Shown one piece after another: positions 55,093 through 64,000 of a stretch of DNA of 64,000 nt. Source of the stretch: Rhodococcoides kyotonense (GTDB taxonomy: Bacteria > Actinomycetota > Actinomycetes > Mycobacteriales > Mycobacteriaceae); assembly GCF_001645385.1 (NCBI RefSeq), contig NZ_LVHI01000014.1:1-64000 (forward strand), written 5' to 3'. The position numbers and the translations under genes were made by a program. Within the stretch, counting starts at the first letter, position 1, and every line of letters begins with the position of its first letter. Under the pieces are notes generated by a model. It did not search any database, was not told where the DNA came from, and saw only the letters and a program-made list of their open reading frames with translations.

Positions 55093-56451
55093 GTGAGTCG
55101 CCTCGACATCATCGACGCCGCATTCCACTACTCCGGTGATGCGTCGCGCGACCAATACGTCCTGCTCGCGTTCGCTCCGGCCGGGCCGACGCCCACGTTT
55201 CGTCAGATCTGCGATTTCGTCGAAGCCCGAGCGCAGCGCATTCCCGAACTGGCGCAACGCATCGTCGAAGTGCCGGGCAATCTCGATTTCCCGCGCTGGG
55301 TGTTCGACGACGCGCCGGCGCAGTCGCACGTTCACGAAATCTCGGACGCGCCGACGTGGCCGGAGTTCCGACGAGTCGTCGACCGCCTTCTCACCGACCC
55401 GGTCGACGCGACACGCGCGGCATGGCATATCCACGTCGCCCGCGAGGTGTCCGGGGTTCCGCAGACCCCCGGTAATGCCGTGGTCGTCGTGTTCCAGGTC
55501 AGTCACGCGTTGACGGACGGCCGAGGTGCGTCACGGCTCGCGCGACTGTTGTTCGCGCCGAAGCCGACCGAGACGTCCGCAGGACACGAGCCCGCTCGGA
55601 CTCCGACGTCGCTTCTTCCCATCGCGATCGCCTCGGCGCTTGCTCTGCCGTTTCGGACGGCGACTGCCCGCGTCGCGGCATGGCGAGCACGTCGCGACTA
55701 CGAGCGCGTGCACGGTTCGCAACCAGCACAACGCGATTCACCGCGCCCCGCGATAGCGAGCAATGCCGACCCGACTCCCGCACGCGTATCGCACGTACAC
55801 GTATGTCCGCCAGATCTTTTCGCGAAGAAGTCCGTGTCGGTGACGACGCTCGGGCTGGCCGCGGTGAGCCTGGCCACGGAACGGTACCTTGCCGAAATAG
55901 GCGACGGAGCGCCCGAGAGCTTGAATTCACTTGTGCCGATGGCTGTTCCCGAGGATGCACGGTGGACCGCCGTCAACCGCATCGTCAACGGAACCGTCGA
56001 TCTGCACGTGAGCATCCCCGATCTGCGGAAGCGTGCCCGCGCGATCCGCGAGTCGCTGTCGCGCGCCCGCGCCGAGATCGCAGACCCCGCTCTGCTGCGG
56101 TGGATCACCGTGGAGAACCGGATCCCCGCGCCGATTTTTCTGGCGATGAGGAAGCTGAACGCCCGACGCACGCCGCCGAACCATCGCGTTCCCGAATCGG
56201 TGCTGACGAACGTCACCGTGGTCAGCGTCGACCGAGGCGATGCAAATCTCGAGCTGTGCGGTCGCCCGGCCACCTTCACGGCCGGGTTTCCGATGCTCGG
56301 GCCTGCTCGGTCGCTCACCCACGGTTTCTACGGCCTCGGCGACGCGGTCTCGGTATGCGTCGTCGCGTGCCCCGACACGTTCCCGGACCACGAGCGCTAC
56401 GCCGGGATTCTGGCCGACGCCGTCGCCGATGTTGCCGACGCAACGAGCTGA
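55093..56451 (+). CDS. WS/DGAT-like acyltransferase, second of a tandem pair
   Basis: A 452-residue paralogue of the preceding protein, from GTG 55093 with GAGAGGG upstream. Both open with LDI(K/I)DAAFH and share VSHA(M/L)TDG (Ser137, His138, Asp142), a middle variable Ala/Arg-rich part, and the end pattern CPD(V/T)(V/F)PDHE(K/R)Y. The pair arose by duplication; identity is modest. The position between the DUF4177 gene and the ArsA pair breaks the order seen in M. tuberculosis. Confidence 0.82.
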   Translation: MSRLDIIDAAFHYSGDASRDQYVLLAFAPAGPTPTFRQICDFVEARAQRIPELAQRIVEVPGNLDFPRWVFDDAPAQSHVHEISDAPTWPEFRRVVDRLLTDPVDATRAAWHIHVAREVSGVPQTPGNAVVVVFQVSHALTDGRGASRLARLLFAPKPTETSAGHEPARTPTSLLPIAIASALALPFRTATARVAAWRARRDYERVHGSQPAQRDSPRPAIASNADPTPARVSHVHVCPPDLFAKKSVSVTTLGLAAVSLATERYLAEIGDGAPESLNSLVPMAVPEDARWTAVNRIVNGTVDLHVSIPDLRKRARAIRESLSRARAEIADPALLRWITVENRIPAPIFLAMRKLNARRTPPNHRVPESVLTNVTVVSVDRGDANLELCGRPATFTAGFPMLGPARSLTHGFYGLGDAVSVCVVACPDTFPDHERYAGILADAVADVADATS

Positions 56452-56499
56452 AGTGCGTTTCTGACGAGGCAGTTCGCGATTCGTCTATATGGTCGTGGT

Positions 56500-57507
56500 G
56501 TGGCTACATCGAGTTTCGACGGCTGGCCGGACAAGGCTGCCGCCGCGCGACTTCATTTCGTCTCGGGCAAGGGCGGCACCGGGAAGTCGACGGTCGCTGC
56601 CGCGCTGGCGTTGGCGCTCGCCGCCGACGGGCGCCGCGTCCTGCTGGTCGAGGTCGAAGGACGCCAGGGCATAGCCCAGCTGTTCGACGTTCCGCCGCTG
56701 CCGCCGACGGAGACGCGCGTGGCGTCGGCCGAGGGCGGAGGCGAGGTCTACGCGCTCGCCATCGACATCGAGACGGCGTTCCTCGAATACCTGGACATGT
56801 TCTACAACCTCGGCTTCGCCGGCCGCGCGATGCGGAAGATCGGCGCTATCGAGTTCGCGACGACCATCGCCCCCGGCCTGCGCGACGTGCTGTTGACCGG
56901 CAAGGTCAAGGAGTGCGTCATCCGCACGGACAAGGCGGGCCGGCGGGTCTACGACGAGGTCGTCGTCGACTCCCCGCCGACGGGTCGGATCGGGAATTTC
57001 CTCGACGTCACCAAAGCGATGGCAGACCTTGCGAAGGGCGGTCCGGTGCGCTCGCAGAGCGAAGGCGTCGTGCGGCTGCTGCACTCGGCCGACACCGTCG
57101 TGCACCTCGTCACGCTGCTCGAGGCGCTGCCGGTGCAGGAGACAGCCGACGCAGTGCGCGAGCTCGAAGCCGCCGACCTGCGCCTGGGCACCGTCGTCGT
57201 CAATCGCACCGAGCCTGCCTATCTCCCGGCGGACGCGCTGTCCGACGCGGCACACGGAACCGTCGACGCGGCAGCCATTCGGACCGGGCTGGAGAAGACC
57301 GGGATTTCGCTGTCCGACGACGACTTCGCGGGCCTGCTGACCGAAACCATCGAACATGCGTCGACGTTGTCCGCGCAGGTCGAGAGCGCCGCCCAGCTCG
57401 ACGAGTTGGACACGGCACGCCTGCACCTTCCCATGCTCGCCGACGGCGTCGACCTCGGTGGGTTGTACGAACTGGCGGCGGAACTCAGAGAGCAGGGTGT
57501 CAAGTGA
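56500..57507 (+). CDS. ArsA/Get3-like ATPase, first subunit (Rv3679-like)
   Basis: A 335-residue SIMIBI-class ATPase. The deviant Walker A is [12 protein letters not shown] (residues 20-31) with the signature lysine; the switch I region holds [13 protein letters not shown] near 151 and [11 protein letters not shown] near 230 is the nucleotide-base site. Such proteins guide tail-anchored membrane proteins or pump arsenite; the metal-binding cysteines of ArsA are absent. The mycobacterial pair Rv3679/Rv3680 forms a heterodimer linked to cell-surface stress. GTG start; GTGA overlap with the next gene. Confidence 0.9.
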   Translation: MATSSFDGWPDKAAAARLHFVSGKGGTGKSTVAAALALALAADGRRVLLVEVEGRQGIAQLFDVPPLPPTETRVASAEGGGEVYALAIDIETAFLEYLDMFYNLGFAGRAMRKIGAIEFATTIAPGLRDVLLTGKVKECVIRTDKAGRRVYDEVVVDSPPTGRIGNFLDVTKAMADLAKGGPVRSQSEGVVRLLHSADTVVHLVTLLEALPVQETADAVRELEAADLRLGTVVVNRTEPAYLPADALSDAAHGTVDAAAIRTGLEKTGISLSDDDFAGLLTETIEHASTLSAQVESAAQLDELDTARLHLPMLADGVDLGGLYELAAELREQGVK

Positions 57508-58637
57508 CCGTTCCAAGTAAAACGGCAGTCCTCGACATCGACAGGATTCTGCGCGACGCGTCGTCGCGCATCGTCGTGGTGTGCGGGGCAGGCGGCGTCG
57601 GCAAGACGACGACGGCCGCATCGATGGCGTTGCGGGCTGCCGAGGAAGGACGCAAGGTCGTCGTGCTGACGATCGATCCGGCGCGGCGTCTCGCGCAGGC
57701 ACTCGGGGTCGGTGAGCTCGACAATTCACCCCAGCCGGTGAAGCTGCCCGCCGGGGCGAAGGGCGAGCTGCACGCGATGATGCTGAACATGCGTCGCACG
57801 TTCGACGAGATGGTCATCGAGCATTCGACGCCCGAGAAGGCCGAGCAGGTGCTGGCCAACCCGTTCTATCAGACGGTTGCGTCGTCGTTCTCCGGCACGC
57901 AGGAGTACATGGCGATGGAGAAGTTGGGCCAGCTCGCCGCGGATCGGACGTGGGATCTGATCGTCGTGGACACGCCGCCGTCGCGTAACGCGCTCGACTT
58001 CCTGGACGCCCCGCAACGTCTCGGATCATTCCTCGACGGCCGGTTCATCCGGTTGCTGATGGCCCCCGGCCGCGGCCTGACACGCATGGTGACGGGCGCG
58101 ATGAGCCTGGCACTACGCGGAGTGTCGACGGTGATCGGCAGCCAGATGCTGACGGACGCGTCGGCGTTCGTGCAGTCGCTGGATTCGATGTTCGGCGGCT
58201 TCCGGGAACGTGCGACGCGCACCTACCAGCTCCTGCGGGCACCCGGCACCAGTTTCATCGTGGTCGCGGCGGCGGAGCCCGACGCGCTGCGTGAGGCGGC
58301 GTTCTTCGTGGACAGGCTCAGCGGTGAGGGGATGCCGCTGGCGGGCCTCGTGCTCAATCGGACCCACCCGACGCTGTCGGCGTTGCCGGCCGATCACGCG
58401 GTCACGGCCGCGGACCAGTTGACGGACGTCGACGACGACGCAGCGGCGTTGACCGCAGCAGTTCTACGAATCCACGCTGCCCGTTCGGTGACCGCGACTC
58501 GCGAACTGCGTCTGCTCCGACGGTTCACGTCGGCGCATCCGCGAGTTCCGATCGTCGGCGTGCCGTCGTTACCGTTCGAGGTGTCGGATCTGCACGCCCT
58601 GCGTGCGGTGGCCGATCAGCTGACGCAGTCGGCCTGA
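57504..58637 (+). CDS. ArsA/Get3-like ATPase, second subunit (Rv3680-like)
   Basis: A 377-residue partner ATPase from GTG 57504. The P-loop [16 protein letters not shown] (residues 25-40) lacks the signature lysine of the preceding subunit, having Ala-Gly in that place, as typical of one half of Ars[15 protein letters not shown] near 54 and [17 protein letters not shown] near 155 are the further switch motifs, and [15 protein letters not shown] is a helical client-binding candidate. The four-base overlap with the first subunit and different P-loops support an unequal heterodimer. Confidence 0.9.
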   Translation: MTVPSKTAVLDIDRILRDASSRIVVVCGAGGVGKTTTAASMALRAAEEGRKVVVLTIDPARRLAQALGVGELDNSPQPVKLPAGAKGELHAMMLNMRRTFDEMVIEHSTPEKAEQVLANPFYQTVASSFSGTQEYMAMEKLGQLAADRTWDLIVVDTPPSRNALDFLDAPQRLGSFLDGRFIRLLMAPGRGLTRMVTGAMSLALRGVSTVIGSQMLTDASAFVQSLDSMFGGFRERATRTYQLLRAPGTSFIVVAAAEPDALREAAFFVDRLSGEGMPLAGLVLNRTHPTLSALPADHAVTAADQLTDVDDDAAALTAAVLRIHAARSVTATRELRLLRRFTSAHPRVPIVGVPSLPFEVSDLHALRAVADQLTQSA

Positions 58638-58643
58638 CCGCCG

Positions 58644-59009
58644 TCAGATCGCAGCTTGCTGCTGGCGCTGCGACTCGAAGAAGTCCGCCCATGATTCGAC
58701 TTCGGGGTGCTGCTTGAGCAGTGCACGCCGTTGCCGTTCTGTCATCCCACCCCAGACGCCGAATTCCACCCTGTTGTCCAGTGCGTCGGCTCCGCACTGC
58801 ATCAGTACAGGACAGTGCCTGCAGATCGTTGCGGCCTTACGCTGTGCCGCCCCCCTGACGAAAAGCTGGTCAGGATCCGTGCCCGAGCATCTGGCCTGGG
58901 ACACCCAGGCAATTCGAGCTTCTGCTTCTTCGACATCGAGCCGCGCCGGTGCTGCTGTCGTGTGCATTTGCGGATACCCCTTTGCAATTCGAACGCCCTC
59001 GTTGGACAT
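58644..59009 (-). CDS. whiB4: WhiB family iron-sulfur redox regulator WhiB4
   Basis: A 121-residue WhiB protein. The 4Fe-4S ligands are Cys41, Cys63, Cys66 and Cys72 in the C-X2-C-X5-C arrangement, followed by the GVWGG turn (84-88) and a basic ERQRRALLKQ. Position between the ArsA pair and ponA2 is that of whiB4. In mycobacteria WhiB4 senses oxygen and nitric oxide and represses antioxidant genes. An ATG further in (MHTTAA) could shorten it by 14 residues. The upstream gap has a TTGTGA then TAACAC pair at 17 bases as a weak promoter. Confidence 0.95.
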   Translation of the reverse strand: MSNEGVRIAKGYPQMHTTAAPARLDVEEAEARIAWVSQARCSGTDPDQLFVRGAAQRKAATICRHCPVLMQCGADALDNRVEFGVWGGMTERQRRALLKQHPEVESWADFFESQRQQQAAI

Positions 59010-59248
59010 TCCACAAGCCCCGTACCGACGACTGCTTCACCGCTCGAAGCACACCGACTTAGGAGCTGCCCCACATTCATATGCAAGTGTTATGTGAATC
59101 ACACCGTGCTCACAATTTAGGTAAAGACAGCGTCGAACGCAAGATGACAACGGCACTTTTCTGGTACGCGCGTCCCGACCAGGGCTTACTCGCATAGCTC
59201 TCCGACGGCACCTGGGACAGGGGGCGCGACACACGTACTCTGTCAGTC

Positions 59249-61624
59249 GTGTCAGTTGGAAAAACCGTGGCGAAGCTCGCCGGATGTTCCGCACTTGCAG
59301 GTGCTCTGTTGGCCGGCGTCATGTTCCCGTTGGCGGGAGGGTTCGGCTACGCGTCCAATCGTGCGGCCGACACCGTCGACAACGTGTCCGCCGAACTGGT
59401 CGAGGGTGCTGTTCCCGCGGTGTCGACGATGGTCGACGCCGCAGGCAATCCCATCGCCTGGTTGTACGAGCAGCGGCGATTCGAGGTGCCGAGCGACAAG
59501 ATCTCCAACGAGATGAAGCTCGCCATCGTCTCCATCGAGGACAAGCGCTTCGCCGAGCACCAGGGCGTGGACTGGCAGGGCACGCTGCGCGCGTTCTTGA
59601 CCAACACGACGAGCGGCCAGGTCGAGCAGGGCGCGTCGACGCTCGATCAGCAGTACGTGAAGAACTACCAGCTGCTGGTCGTCGCGAAGACCGACGCCGA
59701 GCGCCGCGCGGCGATCGAGACGACGCCTGCCCGCAAGATCCGTGAGATCCGGATGGCGCTGACGCTCGACAAGGAACTGACCAAGGACGAGATCCTGACG
59801 CGGTACCTGAACCTCGTGCCGTTCGGCAACGCGTCGTTCGGCATCCAGGACGCCGCACAGACGTACTTCGGTGTCGACGCGAGCCAGCTCGACGCCAAGC
59901 AGTCCGCGATGCTCGCCGGCATGGTGCAGTCCAGCTCCGCGCTGAATCCGTACACCAACGAGCAGGGCGTCACCGAACGACGAAACATCGTTCTGGACAC
60001 GATGATCCAGAACATCCCGGACCGGGCCGACGAGTTCCGCGCCGCCAAGTCCGAGCCTCTCGGCGTCCTCCCGACGCCCAACTCGCTACCCCGGGGCTGC
60101 ATCGCCGCGGGTGACCGCGGATTCTTCTGCGATTACGCACTGCAGTACCTGGCCAACGCAGGTATCAGTCGCGAGCAGATCGACAAGGGCGGATACCTCA
60201 TCCGTACGACGCTCGATCCGGAGGTCCAGAACTCGACCAAAGCCGCGTTGGTGTCCAACACGAGCCCGACGGTCGACGACGTCGCGACGGTCATGAACGT
60301 CGTCGCACCGGGTCAGGATTCTCATCGCATCCTCGCGATGGGCAGTAGCCGCACGTACGGCCTCGACGCCGACGCGGACGAGACCGTGCAGGCTCAGCCG
60401 TACTCTCTCGTCGGTCACGGCGCGGGATCGATCTTCAAGGTGTTCACGACGGCAGCGGCGATGGAACGCGGCCTGGGAACGAGCGCGGTGTTGCAGGTGC
60501 CGAGACGGGCCGAGGTCAAGGGAATGGGTGACGGAGGTGCCCGCGGCTGCCCGGCTGCCACGTACTGCGTCGAGAACGCGGGTAACTACCCGGCTCAGCT
60601 GTCCGTGACCGACGCGTTGGCGCAGTCGCCGAACACCGCGTTCGTGAAGCTGATCGAGTCCGTCGGCGTCACACCGACGGTCGATATGGCGGTGCGTCTC
60701 GGGCTGCGGTCGTACGCCGACCCCAACACGTCCGGGTTCGGCGAGCAGAGCATGGCCGACATGCAGAAGTCGCAGAACCTCGGTTCGTTCACCCTCGGAC
60801 CGACGTGGGTCAATCCGCTCGAGCTCTCGAACGTGGCCGCGACGCTCGCGTCCGGGGGCAAGTGGTGCCCGCCCACGCCGATCGACTCCGTGTTCGACCG
60901 TGAGGGCAAGCAGGTTCCGGTGACGCAGCAGGCCTGCGAGCAGGTCGTCGAGCCGGGTCTGGCCAACACGCTCGCGAACGCGATGAGCAAGGACGATCAG
61001 CCGGGTGGAACGTCGGCGTCGGCTGCAGGTTCGGTCGGTTGGACGCTTCCGATGGCAGGCAAGACCGGTACCACCGAGTCGCACATGTCGTCCGGATTCC
61101 TCGGGTTCACCAACCGTTACGCCGCTGCTGTGCTCACCTACGGTGACTCGCCGACGCCCGGAGAGATCTGCTCGTTCCCGCTGCGCCCGTGCGGCGACGG
61201 TAACCTGTTCGGCGGTAACGAGCCGGCCCGCACCTGGTACAACGCGATGAGTCCGGTGGCGACGAAGTTCGGTCCGGTGGAACTGCCGCCGGTGGATCAG
61301 AAGTACGTGCGAGGCTCGGCCAACGGACAGGTTCCCGACGTCACGGGTCAGTCGCAGAGTTCGGCGACGTCGACGCTGCAGGGCGCAGGCTTCCAGGTGT
61401 CGGTCGCGACCAGTGAGAGCTCGGCCTCCCGCGGGACGGTGACGTCGCAGTCACCGTCGGGTTCGGCCATTCCCGGATCGACCATCACGATCTACGTCAG
61501 CGACGGGTCGGTGCGTCAGGCTCCTGCCGCGCCCGCGGTCCCGTCCTTGCCGAACATCGAGATCCCGACCATTCCGCCGAACATTCAGATCCCGGCGATA
61601 CCGGGGCTCACCGCTCCGCGCTGA
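59249..61624 (+). CDS. ponA2: Class A penicillin-binding protein PonA2
   Basis: A 791-residue bifunctional peptidoglycan synthase. A signal anchor occupies residues 9-32. The glycosyltransferase domain holds SIEDKRFAEHQGVDWQGTLR near 90 and GASTLDQQYVKNY near 128. The transpeptidase has the SxxK motif GSIFKVFTT near 394, SPNTAF (SxN) near 462 and AGKTGTTES (KTG) near 607. A PASTA domain (PDVTGQSQSSATSTLQGAGF) follows near 695, then a proline-rich tail. It completes the peptidoglycan under non-replicating or stress conditions in mycobacteria. Start is GTG at 59249. Confidence 0.96.
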   Translation: MSVGKTVAKLAGCSALAGALLAGVMFPLAGGFGYASNRAADTVDNVSAELVEGAVPAVSTMVDAAGNPIAWLYEQRRFEVPSDKISNEMKLAIVSIEDKRFAEHQGVDWQGTLRAFLTNTTSGQVEQGASTLDQQYVKNYQLLVVAKTDAERRAAIETTPARKIREIRMALTLDKELTKDEILTRYLNLVPFGNASFGIQDAAQTYFGVDASQLDAKQSAMLAGMVQSSSALNPYTNEQGVTERRNIVLDTMIQNIPDRADEFRAAKSEPLGVLPTPNSLPRGCIAAGDRGFFCDYALQYLANAGISREQIDKGGYLIRTTLDPEVQNSTKAALVSNTSPTVDDVATVMNVVAPGQDSHRILAMGSSRTYGLDADADETVQAQPYSLVGHGAGSIFKVFTTAAAMERGLGTSAVLQVPRRAEVKGMGDGGARGCPAATYCVENAGNYPAQLSVTDALAQSPNTAFVKLIESVGVTPTVDMAVRLGLRSYADPNTSGFGEQSMADMQKSQNLGSFTLGPTWVNPLELSNVAATLASGGKWCPPTPIDSVFDREGKQVPVTQQACEQVVEPGLANTLANAMSKDDQPGGTSASAAGSVGWTLPMAGKTGTTESHMSSGFLGFTNRYAAAVLTYGDSPTPGEICSFPLRPCGDGNLFGGNEPARTWYNAMSPVATKFGPVELPPVDQKYVRGSANGQVPDVTGQSQSSATSTLQGAGFQVSVATSESSASRGTVTSQSPSGSAIPGSTITIYVSDGSVRQAPAAPAVPSLPNIEIPTIPPNIQIPAIPGLTAPR

Positions 61625-61667
61625 CGTGCGTGGGAATGTGTAGCGGGCTATACATTCCCACGCACGT
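61624..61667. repeat. Conserved palindromic repeat, copy G (between convergent genes)
   Basis: Arms 61624-61644 and 61647-61667 with loop GG and one G-T-type mismatch. The inner arm reads GGGAATG opposite CATTCCC, against GCGAATG/CATTCGC in copies D and E, another compensatory change. It begins at the last base of the ponA2 stop and ends 10 bases before the YqeY-like stop. Confidence 0.9.
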
Positions 61668-61677
61668 GCGCGGCTCG

Positions 61678-62142
61678 CTAGAGCCGATCCTTGACCGCTT
61701 TCGAGATGCGCGAGCCGTCGGCCTTGCCTGCGGCGAGCGCCGTGGCCGCCTTCATGACCTGACCCATCTGCTTCATCGCCGGACGCTCACCGATCTCCTC
61801 GGCGATCTGAGCGATCGCGGTGTCCGCGACGTCGGCGAGCTCGGCGTCGGTCAGCGGCGTCGGTAGGTATTCGTCGATGATCTGCGCCTCGGCGCGCTCG
61901 TTGGCCGCGAGCTCTCCGCGACCGTTCTCGGTGTAGATCTCGGCGGATTCGCCGCGCTTCTTCGACTCCTTCGCGAGCACCTTGAGCACCTGCTCGTCGG
62001 TCAGCTCGGTGGCTTCCTTGCCCGAGACTTCCTCGGTCTGAATCGCGGAGAGAAGCATCCGGATCGTTGCGGTGCGGAGTTTGTCCTTCGCCTTCATGGA
62101 GGCGGTGAGATCGGATCGGAGCTGGGACTTGAGTTCGGACAT
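61678..62142 (-). CDS. GatB/YqeY domain protein
   Basis: A 154-residue protein of the YqeY family. It opens with MSELKSQLRSDLTASMKAKDKLRTATIRML and ends with MKQMGQVMKAATALAAGKADGSRISKAVKDRL (quoted in parts), matching the two helical bundles shared with the GatB tail. The ATG at 62142 is used; a frame extension upstream is poor. YqeY proteins are thought to bind tRNA, but no fixed role is known. It is divergent from the metallophosphoesterase with 71 bases between. Confidence 0.9.
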   Translation of the reverse strand: MSELKSQLRSDLTASMKAKDKLRTATIRMLLSAIQTEEVSGKEATELTDEQVLKVLAKESKKRGESAEIYTENGRGELAANERAEAQIIDEYLPTPLTDAELADVADTAIAQIAEEIGERPAMKQMGQVMKAATALAAGKADGSRISKAVKDRL

Positions 62143-62213
62143 GTCACAGAACGCTACGCGGGCTCTCCCCGACACCGCACGTCGATTCCCAGGCCTGACG
62201 TATCGTTGGCTGT

Positions 62214-63233
62214 GTGTTCGTGAACAACAGTGCTACCAACTCCAGCATTCTCGATGCCGCAGCACGTGCTCGTCGGAGCGCGGCCGAGGCACCCGTCCGG
62301 AGCGCAGCCCTCGCGACCGCGGGAGCCGCAGCACTCGGGATCGGGTATGCAACGCTCATCGAACGCAACGCATTCACGCTGCGCGAGACGTCGATGGCCG
62401 TCCTCGAACCAGGATCCTCTCCGCTGCGCGTGCTGCACATCAGCGACCTGCACATGATGCCGGGCCAGCGCATGAAACAGAACTGGCTGCGCGAATTGGA
62501 CCGGCTCGAGCCGGATCTCGTCGTCAACACCGGCGACAATCTGTCGCACATGCGGTCGGTGCCTGCCGTCGTTCAAGCCCTCGGCCCGCTTCTCGCGCGT
62601 CCCGGCCTGTTCGTGTTCGGTAGCAACGACTACTTCGCGCCGAAGCCGAAGAACCCGCTGCTGTACTTCAAGAAGGAACACAAGCGCGTGCTGGGCGAGT
62701 CGCTGCCGTGGCGCGACCTGCGTGCCGCGTTCACCGAGCGCGGATGGCACGACGTGACGCACGTCCGTCGGGAGCTCGAGGTGGCCGGTGTCCGGATCGC
62801 GTCGGCGGGCGTCGACGATCCGCATCTGAAGCGCGACCGCTACGACACCATCGCCGGTCAGCCCAACCCGCTGGCCGATCTGCGCCTGGGCATCACGCAC
62901 TCCCCCGAGCCGCGTGTCCTCGACCGTTTCGCCGAGGACGGCTACGACCTGGTTCTCGCGGGCCACACACACGGCGGTCAGCTGTGCCTGCCGTTCTACG
63001 GCGCGCTCGTCACCAACTGCCAGCTCGACCGCTCACGGGTCAAGGGTCCGTCGAAGTGGGGCGCACACACCCAGCTGCACGTCTCGGCCGGCATCGGCAC
63101 GTCCCCGTGGGCTCCCGCGCGGTTCTGCTGCAGGCCCGAAGCGACGCTGTTGACGCTCACTCCGGCCCCGAGAAAGGGCGGAAAAACCGGGTCCGACGAG
63201 GGCGTTTCGCGTTCCGAGGCAGTCGTACGCTAG
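62214..63233 (+). CDS. Metallophosphoesterase (Rv3683-like)
   Basis: A 339-residue calcineurin-like phosphoesterase. A probable membrane anchor lies at residues 28-45 ([18 protein letters not shown]). The metal-binding motifs are [11 protein letters not shown] near 75, [10 protein letters not shown] near 103, [10 protein letters not shown] near 138 (GSND in place of GNHD), GITHSPEP near 225 and [13 protein letters not shown] near 246. The loss of the first His in motif III occurs in the YkuE-like group. The start is GTG at 62214. A substrate such as a nucleotide sugar lipid is possible but not shown. Confidence 0.9.
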   Translation: MFVNNSATNSSILDAAARARRSAAEAPVRSAALATAGAAALGIGYATLIERNAFTLRETSMAVLEPGSSPLRVLHISDLHMMPGQRMKQNWLRELDRLEPDLVVNTGDNLSHMRSVPAVVQALGPLLARPGLFVFGSNDYFAPKPKNPLLYFKKEHKRVLGESLPWRDLRAAFTERGWHDVTHVRRELEVAGVRIASAGVDDPHLKRDRYDTIAGQPNPLADLRLGITHSPEPRVLDRFAEDGYDLVLAGHTHGGQLCLPFYGALVTNCQLDRSRVKGPSKWGAHTQLHVSAGIGTSPWAPARFCCRPEATLLTLTPAPRKGGKTGSDEGVSRSEAVVR

Positions 63234-63251
63234 ACTTCTGCACGCGGTACA

Positions 63252-63325
<74 letters not shown>

Positions 63326-63330
63326 CAGCG

Positions 63331-63365
63331 AAACCCCCGGCTCTCACCGAGAGCCGGGGGTTTTC
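63331..63365 (+). terminator. Intrinsic terminator after tRNA-Pro
   Basis: AAACCCCCGGCTCTC pairs fully with GAGAGCCGGGGGTTT, closing a three-base loop, and TTTTC follows on the plus strand. It ends the tRNA transcript and may also serve the converging polyketide synthase gene, which stops at 63386. Confidence 0.93.
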
Positions 63366-63385
63366 TGCTTCTCGGGGAAAAGCCG

Positions 63386-64000
63386 TCAGAGCCCCCTGTC
63401 GATGAGGTCGAGAATCTCGTCGCTCGTCGCGGCGTGGATTCGGTCGACGGTCGCGTCCGGAGTCGGACCGAGGTCGGCGAGCAGAGCCGAGAGCCGTTCC
63501 GCGATCTGCGCCCGAGAGTCGTCGCTCACCTCGGAGACTGCGGCGCGGAGGCGTTCGACGTCGGCGAGCGCGGCCGTCACGGGATCGGGCATCAGTTCGC
63601 TTCGGAGGAAGTCGGCGACGGCGCGTGAGCTGGGATGGTCGAACACCACTGTGGGAGGCAGCCTGAGGCCTGTCGTCGCGCCGAGTTGGTTGCGCAGCGC
63701 GACCGCGGCGAGCGAATCGAATCCGAGTTCCTTGAACGCCTGGTCCGGGTCAACCGAGTCCGCTGTCTCGTACCCGAGGACGGTCGCGGCGGCGGCGCGG
63801 ACGAGATCGAGCATCAAATGCCGTTGTTCCGGGACGGTCCGCTCGGCCAGCGTCTCCGCCCACGCGTCGGGCCCGCTGCCGTGGACGTCCGACGCCACCT
63901 GCGGTGCGCGCGCCTGGCGCACGAGGCCGCGGAACAGCGGTGGAACCTCGGACACGGACCGGTCGAGACGCACCGCGGCCACAACCGGTTCGCCCGACGC
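63386..64000 (-). CDS. Polyketide synthase, C-terminal part (KR end and ACP), cut by window edge
   Basis: The frame is open to the edge of the window, giving at least 204 residues. The first about 25 (VVAAVRLDRSVSEVPPLFRG) look like the end of a ketoreductase domain. An acyl carrier protein follows with the phosphopantetheine site FKELGFDSLAAVALRNQL; the serine in GFDS carries the prosthetic arm. After the ACP comes a helical tail (LADVERLRAAVSEV, ending DEILDLIDRGL) typical of a docking domain that meets a downstream module. The terminal module has no thioesterase, so the chain is passed on or released by another protein. Confidence 0.9.
   Translation of the reverse strand, partial: ASGEPVVAAVRLDRSVSEVPPLFRGLVRQARAPQVASDVHGSGPDAWAETLAERTVPEQRHLMLDLVRAAAATVLGYETADSVDPDQAFKELGFDSLAAVALRNQLGATTGLRLPPTVVFDHPSSRAVADFLRSELMPDPVTAALADVERLRAAVSEVSDDSRAQIAERLSALLADLGPTPDATVDRIHAATSDEILDLIDRGL

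Noticed and set aside
55680-58637. A 985-residue frame ending with the second ArsA-like protein
   Set aside because: Everything before 57504 is out-of-frame reading of the WS/DGAT and first ArsA genes; the real start is the GTG at 57504.
59093-59103. TGTGAATCACA palindrome upstream of whiB4 as a CRP site
   Set aside because: The half-sites are one base apart, not six, so CRP would not bind in the standard way.

Overview
The window comes from a high-GC actinobacterium of the order Mycobacteriales, most likely Rhodococcus or a close relative. Evidence is the 16S rRNA 5' end with an actinobacterial boxA leader, many GTG starts, a 6C small RNA, WhiB and LpqN-type proteins, wax-ester synthase (WS/DGAT) genes, and a gene order that follows the Mycobacterium tuberculosis block Rv3644c to Rv3683 (order recalled from general knowledge, not searched).

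Layout. 1-850: 5' end of a 16S rRNA gene on the minus strand with its leader, boxA and two promoters. 851-18190: a metabolic and regulatory stretch holding a pRiA4b ORF-3-like protein, an LpqN-like protein, a Cof hydrolase, an aldo/keto reductase, a flavin monooxygenase, type II NADH dehydrogenase, an iron-siderophore binding lipoprotein with an iron box, an acyl-CoA dehydrogenase/SDR pair, a LysR/NTF2-like pair, phospholipase D, a DJ-1 family protein, LacI and HxlR regulators and an aminotransferase. 18217-27529: tRNA-Thr, holB, topA, an Rv3647c-like gene, a cold-shock protein, an SftH/MrfA-type helicase and a HadA-like dehydratase. 27531-32087: a tight minus-strand Tad/Flp secretion operon. 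32283-32380: 6C sRNA. 32429-42271: HAD phosphatase, a Fic-like protein with a broken active site, the dpp peptide transporter and acs. 42326-53652: MHS transporter, holin-like and EphE-like proteins, thiolase, marP-nudix-tlpA-nth operon, crp, MBL hydrolase, Gfo/Idh/MocA protein, RidA and a DUF4177 protein. 53712-63325: two tandem WS/DGAT genes, the ArsA pair, whiB4, ponA2, a YqeY-like protein, a metallophosphoesterase and tRNA-Pro. 63386-64000: the 3' end of a polyketide synthase gene running off the window.

How the genes fit together. Several cell-envelope and stress functions sit side by side: MarP protease, PonA2, TlpA-like thioredoxin, WhiB4 and the ArsA pair. CRP is encoded here, and a CRP-type site lies upstream of acs. 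The iron-siderophore binding protein has a DtxR/IdeR-type box. The HxlR gene and the divergent aminotransferase share two palindromic operators spaced by two helical turns.

The most unusual signal is a family of sequence-conserved inverted repeats (at least six copies plus a degenerate one), mostly between convergent genes. The arms covary, and two copies supply the last codons and stop of the neighbouring gene. Other items worth attention are a cluster of DnaA-box-like 9-mers between the lacI-type and hxlR-type genes, the degenerate Fic protein, the EphE-like protein without its nucleophile, and related repeats flanking holB where M. tuberculosis has an adenylate cyclase gene. I found no CRISPR array, insertion sequence or prophage.
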